A DNA stretch of 47,711 bases from an uncultured Bacteroides sp. (GCA_900766195.1 CAAFUN010000153.1:1-47711), one strand, 5' to 3'; shown: positions 8,709 through 19,285, counted from the first letter of the stretch. Notes: a model not told the origin generated them from the sequence alone. Translations and numbers: made by a program.

Positions 8709-10442
8709 TTATTTACTGTAACCAGGATTCTGCACCAGGTTATGGTTGGCATTCAATACTTCACGCGTAATGGCAAAAATTTCGGTATGATTATCTGCAT
8801 CTGCTGACTTATCCCACCAGCTGCCTGTATTGAATTTATCAAAACGAATCAAATCTATACGACGACGGCTTTCGGCAAAGAATTCACGTCCCCATTCATC
8901 GAGCAGTTCACTCTCCGTAAGTTGAACTTGCCCTTCGGGAGCATAAAGATTACGTGACCAGCTCTCTTGTGGATAATTGCGTTTACGCACGCTATTCAAT
9001 AATTTGGCGGCCTCATCCACTTGCCCTTTACGGAATTTACATTCGGCAAGAGAGTAGATAACCTCGGCAAGACGAATTTCAGCATAATCCGATTGCATTT
9101 GTTCCGTATCATCATCACTATAGAAAGGATATTTACAAAAATGCCATCCTGAATTATGATCTCCGGTAGTAAGATTACTCGTTTTGTTTTCAGGCCACTG
9201 ATCTGCAGCCATACCATGAAACTGTCCCACAGCATCACGGATGTAAAGATCATAATCACTGTTGGGAGATTGTACTTTACGAATTTTCCCATTTTCATCC
9301 TTATACGCCAAAGAACCAAAAAGGAATAGACCTTCACGTTTATTATTCCCAAGGTTTTTATAAAGCTTTAGGCGGACATCTTCAGGATATTTGCGGAATT
9401 TCTGTATAGGCATACCCAATGTGTAATCATACAGATTACCACTAAGATTATAACTGGGCGATGCCGCATACTTGCAATTATGATCACCTGCTTTAGCTTT
9501 TGCGTCATTGAAATAATAGCGGGCACGAGCAGGAACCGTCCACCAATAGGTATCACCTTTGTAATGCCAGAATGAATAGCCCGGAGCTCCAGGAAATCCG
9601 AAAATCACCTCATCGCAAGTTTCGTTATTCCAGTCAAAAGGTGCGTCCCATGTTGCTGCCAACTGATAAGTTCCATATTTTCCGTCAACAATATCTTGGG
9701 CATATGTCTCACAATCAGCATAGTGATCCTCCCCAACATATTTTTTTGCATTAAGGTAAAGACGTACCAAAAGAGCTGCAGCTCCAGCTTTAGTCCATTG
9801 GCCCTGATTACCACCATTGCCCCCAAGTGACTCTTTTGCACTTAATAATCCGATGCTTTCTTTTAGTTCCGATTCTATAAAATCAAATACTTTTTTAGGC
9901 TCTACCTGCCCTACTGAATTCAGAGAAACATTATTATAGCTGACTGCTAATGGAACATTACGAAATGCATCGAGCAAACGAATATAAAACCATGAACGTA
10001 AAACACGACACTGAGCTTTCAAATTATTAAATTCTTCTTCAGAGAATCCAAATTTATCCGGTGAAAGTTTGCTCAAATCTTCTATCACATAGTTAGCCTG
10101 CATAATTCCTTGAAAACAGCCATTCCATTCCGTTTGAGCATCACCATCCTCTACAGTCCACGTGTGATAATGCATACGACGCCAACGACCGCCATCGTCC
10201 CACCAACCATCACGGGTAGGTGTAATCAACTGATCTGCCGAAAGCTCATTGAGTACATGACGAGACTGAATACTCCAATAAGCGTGTTCAAAAGGACGAA
10301 ACGTAGCACGCACCACATCCATCTTGGTATTGTAATAGTTTTGGGTACCAACCTGATCATAAAGTGTTTCATCCAAGTTTGTACAACCGGCTAAAACGGT
10401 AGTTGCCATAACGGCTCCTAATATATATTTTGAAAATTTCAT
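8709..10442 (-). CDS. SusD-like outer-membrane glycan-binding lipoprotein
   Basis: I chose the start at 10442, ten codons inside the longest frame, because it opens directly into a lipoprotein signal (MKFSKYILGAV, Cys20 in VLAGC), giving 577 residues. Conserved SusD features include the TPR-type N-terminal helices, the LRSWFYIRLLDAFRNVPL segment, and the C-terminal EVIYSLAECKFRKGQVDEA and WGREFFAESRRRIDLIRF motifs. SusD forms a lid on the TonB-dependent SusC transporter and binds the target glycan. It lies 30 bp after the susC-like gene, in the same direction. Confidence 0.93.
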   Translation of the reverse strand: MKFSKYILGAVMATTVLAGCTNLDETLYDQVGTQNYYNTKMDVVRATFRPFEHAYWSIQSRHVLNELSADQLITPTRDGWWDDGGRWRRMHYHTWTVEDGDAQTEWNGCFQGIMQANYVIEDLSKLSPDKFGFSEEEFNNLKAQCRVLRSWFYIRLLDAFRNVPLAVSYNNVSLNSVGQVEPKKVFDFIESELKESIGLLSAKESLGGNGGNQGQWTKAGAAALLVRLYLNAKKYVGEDHYADCETYAQDIVDGKYGTYQLAATWDAPFDWNNETCDEVIFGFPGAPGYSFWHYKGDTYWWTVPARARYYFNDAKAKAGDHNCKYAASPSYNLSGNLYDYTLGMPIQKFRKYPEDVRLKLYKNLGNNKREGLFLFGSLAYKDENGKIRKVQSPNSDYDLYIRDAVGQFHGMAADQWPENKTSNLTTGDHNSGWHFCKYPFYSDDDTEQMQSDYAEIRLAEVIYSLAECKFRKGQVDEAAKLLNSVRKRNYPQESWSRNLYAPEGQVQLTESELLDEWGREFFAESRRRIDLIRFDKFNTGSWWDKSADADNHTEIFAITREVLNANHNLVQNPGYSK

Positions 10443-10472
10443 AATGTTTTCCTCCGATTTAATGTTCAACAA

Positions 10473-13451
10473 TTAAAAATCTAATTGAACGCCAATTATA
10501 AATTGGCGGCTCGACGGATAATAAGTACGCGATCCTGTAGCACTAGGAGTCAAACCGTTAACCTGATAAGTAGACGGATCAACGCCGCTGAATTTAGTAA
10601 TGGTAAATACATTCTTGGCTGTTCCATAAACACGAACCTTACTTAGGTATTTACATTTTGTATCCAAAGTATAGCCAAGAGTCAACATATCAAGCTTAAG
10701 ATAATCACCACGCTCAAGGAAATAATCGGTAACTGCAGGATTGGCTGTAATTTTATCATTCTTCTCATAAGCTTTTTTAAGTACATTGCCAACGAAGCTC
10801 TTGGTGCCATAATAAAAATCATGGATATTAAAAATATCGTAGCCAAAAGCTCCACGGAAGAATAATGTCAGATCAAAATTCTTATAGCGGAAATTATGTG
10901 TCATTGAACCGGTAAATTTAGGAAGACCATTTCCCACTACCTGACGATCTTCATCTGTAGCTTGGTCAGCCTTTATCATATCTCCATCCTTGTCGTATAC
11001 AATCCAATTGCCATTAGTATCAATACCTGCATATTTCAACAAATAGAAATTACCCAAGCGTTTGCCTTTCTCTATGCGTTGTAAGTTATGAAATGGATAA
11101 GGATCTTGCGTACCACAGACATCATAATAATCCTGCCCTACATATTGCGAATTGCTAAAACTTACGAATTTGTTATTCATTGTTGAACCTACAACACTTA
11201 ACGAATAATCAAAATTACGAGTTTTTACAGCATTCCAATTGATATCAAATTCAAAACCTGAATTTTTCATTGTACCCACATTAACAAAAGTATTGTCAAA
11301 TAAATAAGGAGGAACAGACACTTTATAATCACCAAGAAGATCTTGCTGACGACGATTGAAGTAGTTCAACGAACCAGACACGCGATTGCCCAACAATGAG
11401 AAATCAATACCAATATTCCAGTTCTTACCTTTTTCCCATTTCAAGCCCGGATTCACATTTTTTGAAGGCCCCCATACTTGAAAATACTTACCATTGTAAT
11501 AATAATAACCAAAGCCACTCATCGTGTTTAATGAGATATAACTGCTAAAGTCTTGGTTACCTGTAACTCCATAGTCACCACGTATCTTCAAATCATTAAT
11601 CCATTTTACATTCTTCATGAAAGACTCTTCGGAAATACGCCATCCAGCAGACAATGCAGGAAAATTACCCCACTTATTATTGGTACCGAATTTGGAAGAG
11701 CCTTCATGACGCAAGGAAGCGGTAAACAGATATTTACCTTTATAGTCATAACTCACACGACCGAAGAAAGCAATCAGTTTGGCATCATTTTTATAAGTTC
11801 CCATGCCTACTTCACCTTCTTCTTTGGCATATTCACCGGTTCCCAGATTGTTAGCACCCAAACCGTCATTGGGAAAGTCCTTATTTGCTGCATTCAATCC
11901 TGAATATTGAGAATATTGATAAGAATAACCCAGCATAGCTTTTATATTGTGATTCTTGATGCTTATCTGGTAATTAGCCAACCACTCCAATATAGACTGA
12001 CGCTCTTTAGAATAACTCCGTGAAGCTTCACCATCACGACCTGCATTAATAGCAAGCGTACTAGTAGAAGGACGGAACCAACTGTTAAAGTTGTCATACT
12101 GATGATCGGCAAACATTATTTGGGTAGTTAGCGTTTGATTGCTTTCTTTATTATTCAACAATAAAGGGAAAAGATTCAATTTTGCAGTGGCATCCCAATC
12201 CAAAAGTTTGGTCTCTCCTTTGTCTTTTTCCAATTTATTCATTTCAACTGGATTATAGCCTGCCGTTTGTCCCTGAAAATTATAGTATTTTGAAGGATCA
12301 TTCGGATCCATAAGAGGAGTTGTAGGATTAGCCTCTATAGCGTTACGGAATACATCCCATGCTGCCTGATCACGATAAGCTATGCGAGGAGCAATATTGG
12401 CGGTAAACGTAAGTAATCCACTTGCAGTGGTATGATTTAATGTAGCTCGTGCACCATATTCTTCACGTCCCGAACGCCTGTCTATACCTTTTGCATCACG
12501 ATAGTCAAAGCTAGCACGATAGTTACTCTTCTCATTTCCCCCACTCATCGTAAGCGAATGTTGCATGGTAAAACCTGTACGACTCACTGCATCAAGCCAA
12601 TTCTCATTACCTCCTAAGTCATAGCCTACACTTGAGCCGGAACGAAGATCACGATATTCTTGAGCATTAAGCATATCCAATTCTTTCTTCATTACATCAA
12701 AAGCAAAGACACCACTATAAGAAGTATGCGTAGCGCCATCCTTCTGAGCTTTCTTGGTCGTTATCAAAATAACGCCATTGGAACCACGAGTACCATAAAT
12801 AGCTGAAGCAGCACCATCTTTCAATATATCAAAACTAGCAATGTCGTTAGGATTGAGATTAGTCATATTTCCACCCGGAACACCGTCAATAACAATAAGT
12901 GGACCAAGTCCGGCTGCACGTGACGACACACCGCGAATCTGAATACTTGCTTGATTATTAGGATCGGCAGCACCTGTATTGGTAATTGAGACACCAGGCA
13001 CCTTACCCTGAATCATCATGGATGGGTCAATACTGCTGACATTAAGAAAATCTTTATTAGAAACATGAGATATGGCTGAAGTCAGTTCTTTCTTATCCAT
13101 CGTACCATATCCGATAACCACCACTTCTTTTAGCATTTCACTGTCTTCAGACAAAACAACCTGAACTTGTGTCTGCCCGTTAACCGGCACCTCCTTAGTT
13201 TTGTATCCCACATAAGATATGGTAAGAACAGCATTAGAAGGTACATTCAATGAAAACTTACCGCTGAGATCGGTAATCGCTCCATTGGACGTTCCTTTTT
13301 GAAGGACACTAGCCCCTATCACGCTTTCTCCAGCCTGATCCTTCACTACACCTTGTACTTTGATTTGTTGTGCGAACATAAATGTTGGGAGTAATACTCC
13401 TAACAAAAGAAAAAGCGCACGCAATCTGATTACTCTTTTGTACTTTTGCAT
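10473..13451 (-). CDS. SusC-like TonB-dependent outer-membrane transporter
   Basis: The 992-residue protein has a signal peptide (about 1-27), a CarboxypepD_reg-like domain (about 30-105, from IKVQGVVKDQAG), a SusC-specific plug region starting at EVVVIGYGTMDKKELT, and a long beta barrel ending in the typical aromatic residue (IIGVQLDF). It would import oligosaccharides released at the surface, powered by TonB/ExbBD. It is the first structural gene of PUL 1, with a recognisable Bacteroides promoter 74-105 bp upstream and the regulator gene further upstream on the same strand. Length is typical for the family. Confidence 0.95.
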   Translation of the reverse strand: MQKYKRVIRLRALFLLLGVLLPTFMFAQQIKVQGVVKDQAGESVIGASVLQKGTSNGAITDLSGKFSLNVPSNAVLTISYVGYKTKEVPVNGQTQVQVVLSEDSEMLKEVVVIGYGTMDKKELTSAISHVSNKDFLNVSSIDPSMMIQGKVPGVSITNTGAADPNNQASIQIRGVSSRAAGLGPLIVIDGVPGGNMTNLNPNDIASFDILKDGAASAIYGTRGSNGVILITTKKAQKDGATHTSYSGVFAFDVMKKELDMLNAQEYRDLRSGSSVGYDLGGNENWLDAVSRTGFTMQHSLTMSGGNEKSNYRASFDYRDAKGIDRRSGREEYGARATLNHTTASGLLTFTANIAPRIAYRDQAAWDVFRNAIEANPTTPLMDPNDPSKYYNFQGQTAGYNPVEMNKLEKDKGETKLLDWDATAKLNLFPLLLNNKESNQTLTTQIMFADHQYDNFNSWFRPSTSTLAINAGRDGEASRSYSKERQSILEWLANYQISIKNHNIKAMLGYSYQYSQYSGLNAANKDFPNDGLGANNLGTGEYAKEEGEVGMGTYKNDAKLIAFFGRVSYDYKGKYLFTASLRHEGSSKFGTNNKWGNFPALSAGWRISEESFMKNVKWINDLKIRGDYGVTGNQDFSSYISLNTMSGFGYYYYNGKYFQVWGPSKNVNPGLKWEKGKNWNIGIDFSLLGNRVSGSLNYFNRRQQDLLGDYKVSVPPYLFDNTFVNVGTMKNSGFEFDINWNAVKTRNFDYSLSVVGSTMNNKFVSFSNSQYVGQDYYDVCGTQDPYPFHNLQRIEKGKRLGNFYLLKYAGIDTNGNWIVYDKDGDMIKADQATDEDRQVVGNGLPKFTGSMTHNFRYKNFDLTLFFRGAFGYDIFNIHDFYYGTKSFVGNVLKKAYEKNDKITANPAVTDYFLERGDYLKLDMLTLGYTLDTKCKYLSKVRVYGTAKNVFTITKFSGVDPSTYQVNGLTPSATGSRTYYPSSRQFIIGVQLDF

Positions 13452-13524
13452 AATATTAGAGTTAAAATTAGTAATTAAAAGCTCAATTCACGTATTCCTA
13501 TCTTTTAGTAGAAAAGGAATGATG

Positions 13525-13556
13525 CAAATGTATCGGATAAGAATACTCTAAATAAA
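13525..13556 (-). promoter_or_regulatory. Promoter of the PUL 1 susC-susD operon
   Basis: On the minus strand, TTTA (13553-13556) stands 20 bp before TACATTTG (13525-13532), close to the Bacteroides consensus TTTG-N19-21-TAnnTTTG. It lies in the 251-bp gap between the regulator gene and susC, leaving an AT-rich leader of about 70 nt. Confidence 0.65.
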
Positions 13557-13702
13557 ATGCAAGAGTAAAAATGTAGTAGTTGTAAGCTTTAAGTAAAGTA
13601 TAAACAGCTAGTAATAAGATATATAAATAATAACAAACAGAAATAAAAAGTAGTGAAAATATAACGGTATAAGCAACACTTAAACAGGTATAAATAAGAT
13701 TT

Positions 13703-15358
13703 TCAGTTCTTCAATTTGCCAATTTTCAAGACTTCATCTTCTAATAGCTCTCTATCACCTTTGGCTTTATTTCTCACTTTAGTACGATAGTTGTAAATGG
13801 TAGTAACCGAATAGCGGAGGAACTGTGCAATCTTCACACTGTCTGTAATGCCTAGCCGAATGAGAGCAAAAATACGAAGTTCCGTATTCATCCGTTCGTT
13901 TCCTTTCAGATGAATCTGTTCTTCATCAGTCAACAAGGCATTAAAATCATCCACAAATGTGGGAAACAACTGCAAGAAGGTATTGTCGAAATTTTCATAG
14001 AAATCTCTAAGTTCTTCATCAATAAATTTGGTAGACTTAATATGTTGATACAGCTCTTCCACTTTACCAGCGGAAGCTATTTTCCCTAATGAACGACGGT
14101 AATTATCCATCTTTTCCAAATAAACCGAACACTGATCCATATAGCGCCCGATATATTCTTCTTTCAGATAAGAGTTTTCGGCAATACTACGGTTAGCGTC
14201 TTTCAACTGCGCATTAGAAATGTTCAATTCATCATTAAGTTCTTTCAAACGTTTATTGGCATCCAGTACTTCACGACGGGCGGCAGCTACTCGTCTCATT
14301 TGCTTATAAACATAAAACACAGCTACAAAAAGAAATAAAGAAAGAATACTGATTGAAATCAAAGCAACTTCCATATTACTTTGCTGCTTTTCTATCTTCT
14401 TCTGATAAGTATCGTTTATAATAGGGAAGATCTGCAATATTTCGAGTATACGCAAACGTGCATTACAAGACACAGCATCATCCATACAAAGCTTTAGGTA
14501 GGAATAGGCACGGTCAATATCTCCTTGATAATAAAGCAATACCGCCAATTTACGCAAAGAAACATATTCACGAATACCGGACTTCATATCACCTATTGCG
14601 GAAATAATCAGATATTTTTCTTCATTCTCCCGATCTCCCTTTAAACGGTAAGATTCTGATAAGGTATAAGCGAATATAGCCAAATTATGTTCATCATATA
14701 TATTGTGCCCCATATAATTTGAGAGCAAAGATATAGCCCGATCGTACTCCCCTCTCACATTATACTGATCAGACTGTACTATGGCATGAATTAATGGATT
14801 ATTCTTATTAACTAACAACAGTGAATCCCTGTAGTGATCTGTTATTTCAGCGTAAGTTTTCTTTTCTTGATCGGTTATGGCATAATCAGCCATCAACCCA
14901 TATAAAATTCTATATATATGATAATAATATGGGTGCAGATAGTCCGGCAATTGCGAGATCTTTATTGCATTCATCCTATCTATGGACTCTTTATACATTC
15001 CTGCCACTCCTCCCATTATTTCCGCCATATTCATACGGGCATTATCTATATACTCCTTCTTTTTCATCTGTACGGCAAGTTGGTATCTTGCCTTTGCTAT
15101 GAAAAGAGAAGAGTCTGCATTATACGAACGGTATTCATCGAGTAACTTGCCCAACAAGTCAAATTTCTTTTCGTCTGTAGAGGCTCGTTTCAGTTGCCTT
15201 TTCAACTCATCCATAGAACGGACTTTCTGCGCTATGTAGACTGGACGTTCTTTTATCGTCTGATCCAATTGTAATAACAAAGAGTCCATAACGTTGTGAT
15301 TTGTCGCATAGGAAACTCCTAAGCTACAAAAGAAACAAAGCAAGAAATATTTCTTCAT
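13703..15358 (-). CDS. SusR-like membrane regulator (TPR, TM, HTH)
   Basis: The start at 15358 is preferred over a longer frame because it opens into a signal peptide (MKKYFLLCFFCSLGVSYAT). The 551-residue product has an alpha-helical TPR-like periplasmic part (about 25-325), one membrane helix (about 330-351), a coiled coil (about 358-400), and a C-terminal HTH region (about 500-535: KIAQFLRYSVTTIYNYRTKVR). This matches the SusR-like / DUF6377-type regulators found beside Bacteroides PULs. It probably senses an oligosaccharide in the periplasm and activates the downstream susC-susD-GH operon. The ligand is unknown; an alpha-glucan fragment is inferred from context. Confidence 0.82.
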   Translation of the reverse strand: MKKYFLLCFFCSLGVSYATNHNVMDSLLLQLDQTIKERPVYIAQKVRSMDELKRQLKRASTDEKKFDLLGKLLDEYRSYNADSSLFIAKARYQLAVQMKKKEYIDNARMNMAEIMGGVAGMYKESIDRMNAIKISQLPDYLHPYYYHIYRILYGLMADYAITDQEKKTYAEITDHYRDSLLLVNKNNPLIHAIVQSDQYNVRGEYDRAISLLSNYMGHNIYDEHNLAIFAYTLSESYRLKGDRENEEKYLIISAIGDMKSGIREYVSLRKLAVLLYYQGDIDRAYSYLKLCMDDAVSCNARLRILEILQIFPIINDTYQKKIEKQQSNMEVALISISILSLFLFVAVFYVYKQMRRVAAARREVLDANKRLKELNDELNISNAQLKDANRSIAENSYLKEEYIGRYMDQCSVYLEKMDNYRRSLGKIASAGKVEELYQHIKSTKFIDEELRDFYENFDNTFLQLFPTFVDDFNALLTDEEQIHLKGNERMNTELRIFALIRLGITDSVKIAQFLRYSVTTIYNYRTKVRNKAKGDRELLEDEVLKIGKLKN

Positions 15359-15488
15359 AATGTTCTCTTTTCTATACCGGATTAAAAGCAAAAATATCTG
15401 TTCAATTATACAAAGATAGAAGAATTGCATCACATCCAATTTATTATTAATAATAAAAATCTTCTTCAATATGATATTGATTCTTACC

Positions 15489-15573
15489 AAAGCCGTATTT
15501 GCTCCGTAGTTTCTTCGTATAAATGCTTATTATAAAAGAAAATACGGTGAAACTACGGAGCAAATACGACTTT
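15489..15573. repeat. 25-bp-arm inverted repeat in a divergent intergenic region
   Basis: The left arm (15489-15513) and right arm (15549-15573) match at 24 of 25 positions and are separated by 35 AT-rich bases. Key shared segment: TTTGCTCCGTAGTTTC and its complement. It lies between the divergent PUL 1 regulator gene and addA. An RNA hairpin of this length would be very stable, but there is no clear T run, so it is not a typical terminator. Confidence 0.85.
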
Positions 15574-15670
15574 AGTAGGAAGAAGAAACATAAGTAGGAC
15601 TTAAACAAAGACGCTTTCCATCAGTCACATTATTTATAAGGTTTCCTATATATAATAGAATAAGATTGTA

Positions 15671-15678
15671 TACATTTG
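15671..15678 (+). promoter_or_regulatory. -7 box for addA
   Basis: TACATTTG matches the Bacteroides -7 consensus and sits 24 bp upstream of the addA start codon. The -33 region at the normal distance is not a clear TTTG. Confidence 0.5.
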
Positions 15679-15702
15679 TAGATAGAATTTCAACTCTTCA
15701 TT

Positions 15703-18700
15703 ATGGAACTACTGGTTTATAAGGCTTCTGCCGGCTCAGGGAAAACCTTCACACTAGCTGTGGAATACATTAAGCACTTGATAATCAATCCAAGGGCATA
15801 TAGGCATATTTTGGCGGTAACCTTTACAAACAAAGCCACCGGAGAAATGAAAGAACGCATCCTACATCAACTTTATGGTATTTGGCAAGGTGATCCCACT
15901 TCTGAAGCCTATCTCAACCGTGTACACGAAGATCTGACGTCCTATTCTCATTCTGAAATTCGCCGTTCAGCAGGAGTGGCACTACTTTATATCTTACACG
16001 ATTACAGCCGCTTCCGTATAGAGACAATAGATTCCTTTTTTCAGTCCGTCATGAACAATTTGGCACGTGAACTGGAGCTGAGTCCCAATCTGAATATAGA
16101 ACTTGACAATGCAAAAGTGCTGGGAGAAGCCGTGGATAATCTGATAGAAAAGCTTACGCCCACATCTCCCACCCTTGCCTGGCTGCTGGACTATATCAAC
16201 GAACGAATTGCAGATGACAAGCGTTGGAATGTATCAAACGAGATAAAACGCTTCGGGTGGAATATTTTTGATGAAGGTTACATTGAGCGAGGCGGGGAAC
16301 TACGCAAGCAATTGCAAGACCCGAATCTGATAAAAAATTACCGCAAAGAACTCCAAGAGATGGAAACTGAGGCTATGGAGCAGATGAAGGGGTTCTATGA
16401 TCAGTTTGAAGGTGAGCTCGAAAGTTGTGGATTGCAAGCGGACGATCTGAAAGGGGGTTCTAAAGGAATAGGCAGTTACTTTCGCAAACTACACGACGGT
16501 CGATTATCGGACAAGGACGTGCTGAATGTCACACTTAGCAATTGTCTGGCAGATGCAAGTAACTGGTCTACAAAGACATCGCCGCGAAAAAACGATATTA
16601 TCCAGCTGGCACAGTCTAGTCTGCTGCCTCTTTTGCAAGACGCAGAGAATTACCGGAGCAAAAACAACAAGATAGTAAACAGTTGCCGACTGTCAGCGCA
16701 ACACCTCAACAAATTGCAATTGCTGGCCAACATAGACGAGGAAGTGCGCACGCTAAACAAAGAAAATAACCGTTTTCTACTGTCGGACACCAATGCCTTG
16801 CTACACAATTTGATGCAAGACGGCGACTCTTCGTTTGTCTTTGAAAAGATTGGCGCAAGTATCCGCAATGTAATGATCGACGAATTTCAGGACACCAGCC
16901 GCATGCAATGGGACAATTTCAGGATTCTCCTTCTGGAAGGACTTTCACAAGGAGCAGACAGTCTGATTGTAGGCGATGTGAAGCAGTCCATTTACCGTTG
17001 GCGAAATGGCGACTGGGGAATACTCAATACACTGAATGTCAACACTAAAAGTGAAGATAGCGAAACAAGCAAGGCAGTTATACTAAAAGAAACTTACTCC
17101 GGAAACAGTAATTACCCTATATTTCCTTTTCCTGTACGGGTAGAGAACCTAAAGACAAATAGGAGAAGCGAGACAAATATTATTCGTTTCAACAACCGTC
17201 TGTTTACAGCCGCCACACAATATCTCAATTCTATTCATGTGAAAGAGTTGGACGAAGATTGCATTCCATTGCAGCAGGCCTATGCGGATGTGGAGCAGGA
17301 ATCTCCTCGCAAAGACATCAAAGGTTACGTAAAAACATCTTTTTTAGAACCGGATGATGAGCATGACTATACAGAGCAGACACTGATTCAACTGGGTGAA
17401 GAAGTGCAGCAGTTGCTAGTGCAAGGTGTACGTATGAATGACATCACAATTCTTGTACGTAAGAACAAAAACATACCTTTCATCGCCAACTATTTTGACA
17501 AGAACGTCCACATTCCCATTGTTTCCGATGAAGCTTTCCGACTTGATGCTTCCACAGCCATTTGCATGCTTATTGATGCCCTGCATTACATATCCAATCC
17601 GGAAGATCGTATTGCAAGAGCTTCACTTATTTCAAATTATATTTTAGGAATTCAAAACCAAAAAGCGAAGGCAAACAGCATTAGCAATAATCAGGAAAAT
17701 AAGAATGCTATCCTAATTAAGAAACCTAATGCAAGTGAAAGTTCTAGTGACAGTAGTCTGGTAAAGGCTTCGGAAAAGAATGCAGATGAGATAAAAAGCA
17801 TTCATGCCGTAACAACAAACCAGAACAATGACACTAAGGAGGCAACAGATTGGAATACCACATTTACAGCCACTCCCGAAGATGTATTGCCAGAAGCCTT
17901 TTATGCACATCTGGATGATCTACGTCTAATGCCTCTTTACGAACTGTTGGAAGAGCTCTTCTGCATATTCCAAATGAATAATATAGAAAAGCAAGATGCT
18001 TATCTCTTTTCATTTTTCGATGCAGTGACAGAATATCTTCAAAACAATTCATCTGATATAGATGCATTCCTTCATTATTGGGATGAAACACTGTGCAACA
18101 AAACCATTCCCAGTGGAGAGACAGAAGGCATACGCATACTCTCGATTCATAAATCCAAAGGATTGGAATTTCATACGGTACTGCTACCTTTCTGCGATTG
18201 GAAAATAGAGAATGAGACGAATAACCAACTCGTGTGGTGTGCTCCTTCCGAAGCACCATACAACGCATTAGATATTGTTCCAGTCAACTACTCTTCCACT
18301 ATGGCGGAGTCTGTTTACCGGAAAGATTATTTGAACGAACGTCTTCAACTCTGGGTAGACAATTTAAACTTGCTGTATGTGGCCTTTACCCGTGCAAGCA
18401 AGAATCTGATTATATGGAGCAAAAAAGGGCAGAAAGGTACAATGGCTGAGCTACTTTACAATACTCTTCCTGACATTGCAGGCCAAGAAACAGGTGTTTG
18501 GGATGAAGAAGCTGCAACTTTCGAGTTAGGAAAACTCTGCCCGTCAGAACCGAGTGACAGAGACATACTACAGCCTAAGTCCCAGAAGACTGAGGCAGCA
18601 ACTTATAAGGAAACGACAAAGAAAGAGCATAGAGATTCAGCTAATGCAAACCGTCTGACCCGAAAAGCGAAAAAGCTATCGGTACACATGGAAAGCATGC

Positions 18701-19227
18701 GACACGAAATAGAGTTCCGTCAGTCCAATCGTTCGGCTGATTTTATTGCAGGCAAAGATGAAGAAGAATCGGATAGCAGATTCATCAATCGCGGAAAATT
18801 ATTACATACCTTATTCTCTGCCATCCAAACCGAAGACGATATTGACGAAGCAATTACTCAACTAGTGTTCGAAGGTATAATAAGCAATCCTGATACAGAG
18901 AAAGAAATTAGTAGATTGACTCGGCAAGCCTTCAACTCTCCTCAGATAAAAGACTGGTACTCCGGCAACTGGCAACTGTTTACAGAGTGTGAGATCATCT
19001 GGCAAGAAAACGGTGCGTTACAGACGCGCCGTCCCGACCGTGTAATGATGCGTAATAATGAAATCGTTGTAGTAGACTTTAAGTTTGGTAAAGAAAACAA
19101 GAAGTACAACCAGCAGGTGCAGAATTACATGCACTTACTCTCACAGATGGGATATCCGGCTAAAAACATACAGGGTTATTTGTGGTATGTTACGGAAGGC
19201 AGAACAGAATTAGTGACTAGTAGTTAA
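15703..19227 (+). CDS. addA: AddA-type UvrD-family helicase-nuclease
   Basis: The 1174-residue protein is the ATP-dependent helicase-nuclease subunit of an AddAB/RexAB recombination complex, which processes double-strand DNA ends. Visible features are Walker A ASAGSGKT at 8-15, Walker B with VMIDEFQDTS near 390, further UvrD motifs (GDVKQSIYRWRNGD; ILSIHKSKGLEFHTV; LLYVAFTRA), and a C-terminal PD-(D/E)XK nuclease (RRPDRVM then VVVDFKFGK near 1125). A hydrophilic Asn/Ser/Lys-rich segment (about 649-719) looks like an insertion. It is followed 58 bp later by the addB-type gene, the expected partner. Confidence 0.92.
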   Translation: MELLVYKASAGSGKTFTLAVEYIKHLIINPRAYRHILAVTFTNKATGEMKERILHQLYGIWQGDPTSEAYLNRVHEDLTSYSHSEIRRSAGVALLYILHDYSRFRIETIDSFFQSVMNNLARELELSPNLNIELDNAKVLGEAVDNLIEKLTPTSPTLAWLLDYINERIADDKRWNVSNEIKRFGWNIFDEGYIERGGELRKQLQDPNLIKNYRKELQEMETEAMEQMKGFYDQFEGELESCGLQADDLKGGSKGIGSYFRKLHDGRLSDKDVLNVTLSNCLADASNWSTKTSPRKNDIIQLAQSSLLPLLQDAENYRSKNNKIVNSCRLSAQHLNKLQLLANIDEEVRTLNKENNRFLLSDTNALLHNLMQDGDSSFVFEKIGASIRNVMIDEFQDTSRMQWDNFRILLLEGLSQGADSLIVGDVKQSIYRWRNGDWGILNTLNVNTKSEDSETSKAVILKETYSGNSNYPIFPFPVRVENLKTNRRSETNIIRFNNRLFTAATQYLNSIHVKELDEDCIPLQQAYADVEQESPRKDIKGYVKTSFLEPDDEHDYTEQTLIQLGEEVQQLLVQGVRMNDITILVRKNKNIPFIANYFDKNVHIPIVSDEAFRLDASTAICMLIDALHYISNPEDRIARASLISNYILGIQNQKAKANSISNNQENKNAILIKKPNASESSSDSSLVKASEKNADEIKSIHAVTTNQNNDTKEATDWNTTFTATPEDVLPEAFYAHLDDLRLMPLYELLEELFCIFQMNNIEKQDAYLFSFFDAVTEYLQNNSSDIDAFLHYWDETLCNKTIPSGETEGIRILSIHKSKGLEFHTVLLPFCDWKIENETNNQLVWCAPSEAPYNALDIVPVNYSSTMAESVYRKDYLNERLQLWVDNLNLLYVAFTRASKNLIIWSKKGQKGTMAELLYNTLPDIAGQETGVWDEEAATFELGKLCPSEPSDRDILQPKSQKTEAATYKETTKKEHRDSANANRLTRKAKKLSVHMESMRHEIEFRQSNRSADFIAGKDEEESDSRFINRGKLLHTLFSAIQTEDDIDEAITQLVFEGIISNPDTEKEISRLTRQAFNSPQIKDWYSGNWQLFTECEIIWQENGALQTRRPDRVMMRNNEIVVVDFKFGKENKKYNQQVQNYMHLLSQMGYPAKNIQGYLWYVTEGRTELVTSS

Positions 19228-19285
19228 CACTTCCACCAATCTCACTCAATTCATTATAAATCACTAATAGATAATCACTATAAAT

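Noticed and set aside
15359..15490. 44-residue N-terminal extension of the SusR-like regulator
   Set aside because: The internal Met at 15358 begins a clean signal peptide, and the extension overlaps the AT-rich leader and approaches the inverted repeat.
15514..15548. Invertible promoter between the 25-bp inverted repeats
   Set aside because: The 35-bp interior is too short for a Bacteroides promoter and contains no TAnnTTTG box.
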